Assembly (NCBI RefSeq): GCF_905475465.1
Contig: NC_062251.1
Span: 1,977,001 to 2,041,000, forward strand
Direction of reading: 5' to 3'
DNA: 64,000 nucleotides
Origin: Pieris napi
Taxonomy: Eukaryota; Arthropoda; Insecta; Lepidoptera; Pieridae
The position numbers were made by a program, and so were the translations under genes. Below are positions 56,755-64,000 of this stretch, one piece after another (the first letter of the stretch is position 1; each line of letters begins with the position of its first letter). A model generated the notes under the pieces. That model was not told the origin of the DNA. It searched no databases and worked only from the letters and a program-made list of their open reading frames with translations.

Positions 56755-56864
56755 CTAGAAATAGAAAATTTGTATAAGCTACTGCTTCTAACTTCTTCCA
56801 TTACACCCATCCATAAACAAAACCTTATGGATAATTACAAATAACCGCGGGATTAATGCATAGA

Positions 56865-58357
56865 CTACAGATGAAAATGCTTCTTCGCGATGTGTTTATC
56901 CAAAGAAAGCTTTGACATAAACGCCCGCGAACAATGACCGCATGGAAAACCATAGTCTGTGTCCTTCTTAGACCTGTGCGATTTGACGTTATGGTGGTAT
57001 TTTTGCGACCGAGTCTTAAACGTCATATGACACGTGGTGCATTCGTACGCATCGGCTCCAGGTTTAAAATTATGTATCTCCATGAAATGACGCTTGCGCA
57101 ACTCCCAAGTAGCGAATCTGGGTTTATCCTTACAGTGCATGCACATATAGGGCATACTAGTGTGCTGGCTTTTCATATGAACACGTCTTTCCTCCAAAGT
57201 GGAAAACGTCGCAACGCACCGGCTGCAATTGTATTTATTATCGTGAGGTATCCTTTTGTGAGCTCTCAGCGCGCCATCAGTAACGAAACCCTCGCCACAC
57301 GTATCGCACACGAAATTCTGGTAGTGTTCAGACGTATGTTTTTTCAAAGAGTTGAAATCGGTAAATTGCATCTTGCAAATCACACAACGCCAACTGGAAC
57401 CGTCGTTCAACTTGAAAGGTAGAACGCCGGGTTGTGCATCAAAGTTAATAGGTTGCTTGTGATCGTTCTTAAGGTGAGTCAACAACTCGTCCAGATTATC
57501 AATGGACATGAAGCAAAGCTTACATTGCAAATTAGTGATATCTACTTTAAGGAATTCATTGTTTAATCTCCTATTGAATACTAGACCAATTTCGAAATTC
57601 GCGTGTCTCGATGACATATGAGCCCTCAATCCGTTAGGATTACCAGCCTGAACACGGCAGAACATGCAATTGAAATTTTGCCCCCAAATTCGGAAAGGCA
57701 ACGCTGTCGAACACTTCAATATTATCTCTGTGTTACTCCTCTGTTTAATAGCTTTACCAAAACGTGGTTTATACGACGAAGTATAACATTTTAAATTTCT
57801 TTCATGCTGTCGCAATCCATGTTCAGATAGGAAGGTAGCACTACATTTTTCGCATGTGTAAATCTTTAAATGGGATCGTATATGACAATTAATTTGAGGA
57901 AAATCACGAAATAACTTATCACATTCAAAGCAAACCCAGAGGCCAGCATCGTTCTGCTTAAATGGCAACACTCCGAACGGTACATCGAAATTCACAACTT
58001 TACCGTGATTACTTGATATGTGATTCATAAAACTTTCCACATCATCAAAACTATCCAAGCAAACATTACATTTAAATCTACTTATATCAATTTTTAAATC
58101 ATCTACTACTTTGTAAAACGCGCTATTATAATCTGCATTACTATGATTATCGGATATGTGTATTCTTAAATTATCCATAGAGTCCAATTCATCGTGACAG
58201 TATGAACAAATGATTCTATTAAATCTAGTTTTAAAAGGTATAGCGGTGGAATGTCTTAGAATGAGAACTGCGTTTCTGCGTTGTGGGTTCTGGTTAACGG
58301 ATCTTTCGAATAATCTCTTTGGGTTTTTCCGCTCAATATCCTTAACTCTTCTTAGCC
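56865..58357 (-). CDS. C2H2 zinc-finger terminal exon M, two-module
   Basis: The acceptor TTTCTTTTTTAG is followed by two bases and LRRVKDIERKNPKRLFERSV. At 496 residues it is about 40 percent longer than most. Two lead motifs, NAVLILRHSTAIPFKTR and NTEIILKCSTALPFRIW, each precede a finger block: four fingers first, then eight. The fourth finger ends in Cys instead of His (HERNLKC). CKDKPRFATWELRKRH gives one finger a longer Cys-His spacing. It ends HCSRAFMSKLSLDKHIAKKH. The closest relative is exon O. No AATAAA is seen in the 110-bp gap that follows. Confidence 0.9.
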
Positions 58358-58771
58358 CTAAAAAAGAAAAGAACCATGTAATTATTTTTATTCCAGAATT
58401 CTCTTGTGAAGCAGAAACCCAGTTCTTCAATCTAAATAGCGTTCACTCGTAAAATATTAGTAAAATAACGATTTATATTATATTTATTTACTTTCAAAAT
58501 GTACAATGCTTAAATATATATTGTATATTGAATTAGATATATGTAAATAGCTACGAATTTTTAACTTAAATTAAAACCGGAATAAAACAAAAAATACTTT
58601 CAAGTCTCCGAGGCCTCACAAAGTTTATATGACAAGTCATCAAGTTTTTGGAACTCATACGTAAGCTTACACAATTTAAGCCATTGGTTGTATTTTTGTT
58701 AAGCAAAAAATCTTCCCTAATAAAAGTGATTTTTTATTTCTTAAAATGCGATGTATTTGATTTATTTCCAT
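58358..58771. other. 3' flank of exon N
   Basis: Two minus-strand AATAAA signals lie at about 58735-58760. Nothing else is seen. Confidence 0.45.
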
Positions 58772-59838
58772 TCAGGAATTCGTTAATTCTTCCGGTTTGA
58801 TCTTCGAGTGCTGTCCACGCATGTGCTTTTGCCAACTTCTCTTCAGCGAGAATTTTTTAGAACAAATCGCGCATGAATAGTGCTCCCCACTATGAAGCAA
58901 TATATGCGGCACCAAATTCGACTTTCGCGTAAACGATTTGTGACAGAAGTCACACTCAAACTTCTTCTCCCCAGTGTGGGTCGCCATATGCTGTCTCATT
59001 GTATGTTTCGAGCCGAACTTCATACTACAAAACGAGCACATGAAATAATCATTCGAATGCATCACAATGCTGTGTTGATAGAACTGCCGGTGAGTGTTGT
59101 ATATTATATCGCACTTCGCGCACTTGTACACCAGCTTTTCCTTCTTATGCACCTTCTCTGCGTGCGATTGTTTCTCTTTGAACGATCTAAATCTCTCTCC
59201 GCACGTCACACAAGTGAAATGCCAGCACGCTTTACTGATTTTATTATGTTCAAGCAGCATTTCGTTGGTCTCAAATTCAGCGTGACATTTGCTGCAATTA
59301 GGTTTCGAGTGAACGGAGCGAATGTGAAATTTCAACGATCCAAATGCCAAATATCTATTTCCACATGTGTCACACGTGTACTTGTTGTAGTGCGCAGCCG
59401 TGTGCCTCCATAGACTGATCAAGCTATGGAGATTTTTACTACAAATAGCGCAGTTATATTCACCATCGGTTAGTTTGTAAACTTGTATCCTGTTTCCGCT
59501 GTTTAGATCAATTTTTCGATCGTGATCATATTTCAGATGTCTAGCGACTTCCTCTACTTTACTAAATCTGGTTCCACACAGTCGGCATTTCAAATCTGTG
59601 CAGTCGACCTTATAGAAAATGTCCTTCCCAGAACACTTGTTCGACAATGTATTAACAACATCCATTGTTTTATGACAATCATCTATGTGCTCTCGCAATT
59701 CACTCGGTAGTTTAAACACTTTTGCGCAATAGATACAACACAAGTAGGACCCTTGCAATCTAAAAGGATATGCAGTTGAGAATTGCAACAATTCCTTGGC
59801 ATATTCCAATGATTCGGATTTTGGAAAATTTCCGGACC
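58772..59838 (-). CDS. C2H2 zinc-finger terminal exon N
   Basis: The acceptor TTTTTCTTCTAG is followed by two bases and SGNFPKSESLEYAKELLQFS, giving the lead ELLQFSTAYPFRLQ. Ten fingers in 354 residues; finger 5 is irregular (HNKISKACWH). TGEKKF joins fingers 8 and 9. It groups with P and Q by the CHKSFTRKSNL/CLKTFPRKANL penultimate finger and the R-W-x-K-H-M final helix. Confidence 0.9.
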
Positions 59839-60018
59839 CTAGAAGAAAAAAAAAACGTGTCATTGTCGCTATTTATTGTTTTAAATTCATTTGATTGTGC
59901 AATTGTTAAAATTAGTTAAATGTTCGAAGTAGCTGATTATACAATTTAGAGTAATGATGGATCTTATGTGGAAGTAAATTATATGTGGATGATATACTAT
60001 TATTGTGAATACCTTAAG

Positions 60019-61499
60019 TTACATATCAAAATGCTTCTTTGCTACGTGTTTATCCAAGAACAATTGAGTTGTGAAAGCTTTTGGGCAACTATGACACGGG
60101 TAGTTCAGTTCCGAGTCTTTTTTCATCCTATGCGTCCTGGCCATATGATTATATTTTCCAGACCGCGTCTTAAATGTCTTTTGACACGCCGCGCATTCGT
60201 ATTTATCCGCCCCAGTTTTATAATTATGAACCTCCATCAAATGTTTTTTGCGTAACTCCCAATTTGCGAAACGGGGTTTGTCCTTACAATACACACACAT
60301 GTATGGTGTAGATGTGTGTTGTGTTTTGACGTGAACATTACGTTCTTGGAGACTTGAGAACGTAGCAATACACCTGCTACAATTATACTTATTTTCATGA
60401 GGTATTTTTGTATGAGCTATCATCGCTGACTCCGTGATGAAACCCTCACCACACGTATCGCATACGTAGTTTTGGAAGTGCTCAGACGTGTGTTTCTTTA
60501 GGGACACAAAATCTTTAAACTCGTTGGGACATATTGTGCATTTCCAAATAGAACCGTCATTCAATCGAAACGGCAGCAACCCTATTTGCGCATCAGAGTT
60601 TATCGGCTGCTGGTGATCAGTCTTCAAATGATAGGTTAAAGTCTCAAAATTATTGATCGGCATAAAACATAGCTTGCACTGAAGATCTGTTATATCAACT
60701 TTAAGGAATTCTTTTCCAAGTTTCTTATAAAACGCTGTCTGCACATCGTAGTTCTCATGTTGTGTCGCAACGTGAACGCGAAGACTACTGGGATTATTTG
60801 TTTGTACCCTACAGAAGACACAATTGAAATTACTCTTCCAAGTTCGAAACGGACACGCTGTGGAACATTGAAGAATAATTTCAGCATTAGTACGAGGCTT
60901 GAGTACCCGCCCATTGCGGGCTTTATACGCGCTCCTAAAACACTTAACCTGCCTGTGATGATCTTTCAACGCGTGATCAGAAACAAAAGTTGTGCCGCAC
61001 TTTTCGCAACTATAATTCATAAAGTGACATAAAATATGTCGATTAAGATGAATGAATTCTTTAAAAACCTTTTGACAATACACACATAGCCATTGGGCGT
61101 TAATTTCTTTGTAGGGTAGAATACCAAAGCGGGCGTTAAACCTCACAGGTTTATTATGTTCCCTAGAGAGATGAGACATAAGCATATCAACATCTTCCAT
61201 ATCCACATCGCACAGTTTACACTTCAATCCCGTAATGTCAATTTTAACTAAATTATCTTTCGCTCTATAGAAAACATTTTTTAAATCTGAATTAGAATGG
61301 TCCGCTATCATATGACCACGTAATATAGCTAAGGTATCATATTCGTCGTGGCAATAGGCGCAGAGTATTTGACTGAAACGCATTTTAAACGGAGAGGCCG
61401 TGGAATACTTTAGTATTAATTCCGCGTTACGCCGCTGTGGCGTTTGGTACACTAATATTATTTTCTTTGTGTCATTACGGCGAATTTCCAATTTGGAAC
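60019..61499 (-). CDS. C2H2 zinc-finger terminal exon O, two-module
   Basis: The acceptor TTTGTTTTTAG is followed by two bases and SKLEIRRNDTKKIILVYQTP. 492 residues repeat the plan of exon M: lead NAELILKYSTASPFKMR with four fingers (the fourth ending HHRQVKC), then NAEIILQCSTACPFRTW with eight. The two exons are separated by exon N, so either N moved in or the duplication covered more than one exon. AATAAA lies downstream at about 59872-59877. Confidence 0.9.
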
Positions 61500-61659
61500 C
61501 TAAAAACAAAAAAAATTGGTCAATCATACAACCAATGTACTTGATACATGCACCTAATCTATTGCCTCTATTATCTGAATAATATTATTCAGAAAACTTC
61601 TATTAATAGAAAAGATTCTATACTTTGCTTTAAAAGCTTTGATTTGCTATTTTAAAAGA

Positions 61660-61810
61660 GTACCGAGAGTTTTTTACGCCGGCTTTTTCTCTCGGCCTAC
61701 ACCCTCTGTCTTTGCCGATGAATAGGGATGCCTACAAATTCAAATTTAATGACGTGGAATAAGTGATACATGTATCTTATGTTCCATAATAAACATATTT
61801 TATTTTATTT
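61660..61810 (+). repeat. LINE 3' untranslated end
   Basis: It contains TTTACGCCGGCTTTTTCTCT, CGGCCTACACCCTCTG and ends CATAATAAACATATTTTATT, a common interspersed 3' end. Confidence 0.5.
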
Positions 61811-61913
61811 TTATTTTATAAAGTTCAATTTTCCTCAAACAATTAATATTTGACGATATTTTGGGATTTTCATAATAATAGCCCATCAAAATACACTACA
61901 AAAATTGACGAAC

Positions 61914-62962
61914 TTAGTTCTTGACGTCAGGGTGATGCGTCTTCATATGAGACCTGTAGCTCACTCTCTGATTGAACTTCTTATTACACTGTTTACATTC
62001 GAATCGCTTAATTTCATTATGTATCCACATATGCTGGGACAAATTCGCCTTCCGCGGGAATGTTTTCAGACAAACACTGCACTCAAACTGTTTAACCCCA
62101 GTATGCGACACTAAATGTTCGTCCAGATAACGTCGACAACTAAACTTCTTACCACAATACGAACAAACAAAACAAAACTCTGAATGGTTAGTCGTAAAAT
62201 GGTCCCTATACTTGGAGCGGCTGGAAAATGTATCACCGCATTCTGGACAGCGATGCGTCCGCTCGCCCTTCCCATGTTTCTTCACTAAATGCTCTTCTCT
62301 CTCAGAATACCGTAAAAAGCGGGTAGTCGTACAGTACATGCAAACGTACGGCCAGCAGTTGACATTCTTTACAACATGCTGCCGTCTTGCCTCCGCTGTT
62401 GCAAAAGTCTGCCTACACCGCCTGCACAGACATCCACCAGAATGCGTGAACCGAATGTGCTGCTTCAAAACACTTTGGGTCGTATAGGATTTCCCACACT
62501 CCTCGCACGTGTAATTTTGAAAATGGCTGGCCGTGTGTTTACTCAGCTGACGCAAACAGGGAAAATTCTTATCACACATCCCGCATAGCAGTCTATCGTT
62601 TATAAACTTGAAGGGTTGTATTCCCACATCTAAGGAATCCATTTTACTATTGTGCTCCTTGATCAAATGCTGAGCCACCTCGATTATCCGCTCAAATGAA
62701 GCCTCACATAAGCGGCAGCGTAAAGCGGAACAGTCTGCCTTAATGTAACCCTCGTATTTGTGTGAGAAAGTGCGGACCATGTTCATATCGGAACTGAATG
62801 AATGTTCTTCATCCATATGATTGCGAAACTCTGAGGGCTTTGCGAATTCTTCGCAGCAAAATATGCACATGACTTTGTCTTCGGGCAATCGGAATGGATA
62901 GGCGGTTGAGTGTTTGACTATTATCTCTGCGTTTTTCTTCGCAGAATTTAAGGATGATTGGT
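61914..62962 (-). CDS. C2H2 zinc-finger terminal exon P
   Basis: The acceptor CTGTTTTAG is followed by two bases and QSSLNSAKKNAEIIVKHSTA then YPFRLPEDKVMC, so the first finger starts early. Ten fingers in 348 residues; the fifth ends in Cys (HVVKNVNC) and the sixth has one extra residue (CMYCTTTRFLRYSEREEH). TGVKQF replaces TGEK between fingers 8 and 9. Several AATAAA copies follow the stop (about 61790-61815). Confidence 0.9.
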
Positions 62963-63051
62963 CTAAAACAGACAGAAATGCTTCATTATTTTCTCTTCTT
63001 TTACGCTGTCGTATTTGGTATCGTTAGAGTAGTAATTTATCTAATTTTTTT

Positions 63052-63245
63052 TTATATAATAGGTGGGCAAACGATCCTACGGGACGCCCATAAAGGGCAG
63101 TCATCGCAAACCATGGACACTTTTAGTGAGTGCTTAGCCGGCCTTTGAGGGAGGAGTACACTCTAACTTTGAATAGTTTGAGGTCGTATCTCTCACGGAA
63201 GACCCCAACCGGGTCGATTCCACAGTTCGCTAGTTCGCAAAAGAA
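63052..63245 (-). repeat. LINE 3'-end fragment
   Basis: The plus strand has GGTGGGCAAACGATCCTACG, AGCCGGCCTTTGAGGGAGGA and GGGTCGATTCCACAG, the reverse of a LINE 3' end related to the fragment at 42408. Confidence 0.5.
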
Positions 63246-63514
63246 AGAATATATCTTAAGTATTGTATACCGTACTCAACTTGTCGGAATAGGGGACTAT
63301 CGATTTGTTTCGATTAATTTTAATATTTATGTTGCTGACAGAAACAAAAACTCTTAACAAAGTTATTTATTCACAAATAATTACAATAATTTCTTACAAC
63401 GTAAATAAACACATTCTTTTAAACGAGAAAACAGTCGATAAGGAAGATTTCGGTTAATTTGTTATTCTACTTTGCACCAAATAATGAGATTATAATATCA
63501 TCTATGTATACATT

Positions 63515-64000
63515 TCATACATCACTCTTATCAACACTCAGAAGAATTTTCACATTCTTATTCATCATATCCTGATAATCTTCTATTTCCGGATGATAGG
63601 ACTTCATATGACTCTTCCACGTGACTCTCTGGTTAAAATGCTTATTGCACAATGTGCAACTGAACCTCTTCAACTCGCTATGAATCCAGAGATGTTGAAC
63701 TAAATTCTTCTTTCGCGGAAACGCTTTTGAACACACTGGACAAGGGAACAACTTCTCTTTCGTATGAATCACTCTGTGTTCATCCAAATTCTTCTTCGTA
63801 TCAAACTTGAGACCACAACACGTGCAGACAAATATATCCTCCGTGTGAGACAATCGAAAGTGCGTTCTATATTTCTTCCTATCATCAAAAACGAGTGGAC
63901 ACTCCGGACACACATAGGTCTTCTTCGTCAGACCGTGGACTTGGGTCAAATGCTCCTGTTTGGTCTTCCAATTGAGGAATCTTTCGTTACACAAATTGCA
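63515..64000 (-). CDS. C2H2 zinc-finger exon Q, cut by the window edge
   Basis: The frame is open to the last base, where CNLCNERFLNWKTKQEHL begins mid-exon. The last five fingers are visible, ending FSCTLCNKHFNQRVTWKSHM, then a tail EIEDYQDMMNKNVKILLSVD. It is most like exon P (same QHLWIH/QHMWIH and FNQRV core). Its acceptor should lie several hundred bases beyond the edge. Confidence 0.88.
   Translation of the reverse strand, partial: CNLCNERFLNWKTKQEHLTQVHGLTKKTYVCPECPLVFDDRKKYRTHFRLSHTEDIFVCTCCGLKFDTKKNLDEHRVIHTKEKLFPCPVCSKAFPRKKNLVQHLWIHSELKRFSCTLCNKHFNQRVTWKSHMKSYHPEIEDYQDMMNKNVKILLSVDKSDV

Overview
The window looks like a piece of a lepidopteran (moth or butterfly) genome. It is AT-rich with intron-containing genes, and it carries three tRNA-derived SINE families, Helitron-like repeats that insert between A and T, microsatellite-tailed repeats, LINE 3' ends and many MITEs, a combination I associate with Lepidoptera. 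The species cannot be named from the sequence alone.

Layout. 1-4036: an errantivirus-like (Ty3/gypsy with env) LTR retrotransposon on the minus strand. It is arranged integrase tail, env, one LTR, primer-binding site, gag, protease, so the 3' part of one copy runs through a single LTR into the 5' part of another. 4037-8450: nested SINEs, Helitron and MITEs. 8505-15515 (minus): a five-exon gene with an N-terminal ZAD domain and about ten C2H2 zinc fingers. 16200-18648 (minus): a short three-exon gene of unknown function. 19992-29087 and 30054-38800: two copies of a segmental duplication, each carrying two zinc-finger exons. 38830-64000: ten complete zinc-finger exons and two more flanking ones, ending in one cut by the window edge.

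The main result is the zinc-finger array. From 20068 to 64000 there are 17 large minus-strand open frames, each with 7-12 C2H2 fingers. Every complete one begins at a pyrimidine-rich AG 3' splice site, and all 16 complete exons enter the frame in the same phase (two bases, then codons). Exon 5 of the ZAD gene does the same. In the 48-64 kb part the gaps between neighbours are often only 74-180 bp, too small for a promoter and 5' exons. The simplest reading is one transcription unit with shared 5' exons beyond the right edge and many alternative 3'-terminal zinc-finger exons, in the manner of Drosophila lola or mod(mdg4). This is inference; transcripts would decide it.

The segmental duplication serves as a natural record of later events. 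Comparing copies gives empty sites for a pogo-like element (TA target), a Helitron (A/T target), a small Harbinger-type element and a MITE containing 5S rRNA-like sequence. It also shows a Harbinger-type MITE lying in opposite orientations, and one intact and one broken tRNA-Ser gene. The duplicated zinc-finger proteins differ at only 2 and 7 residues while the surrounding DNA has been heavily reworked.
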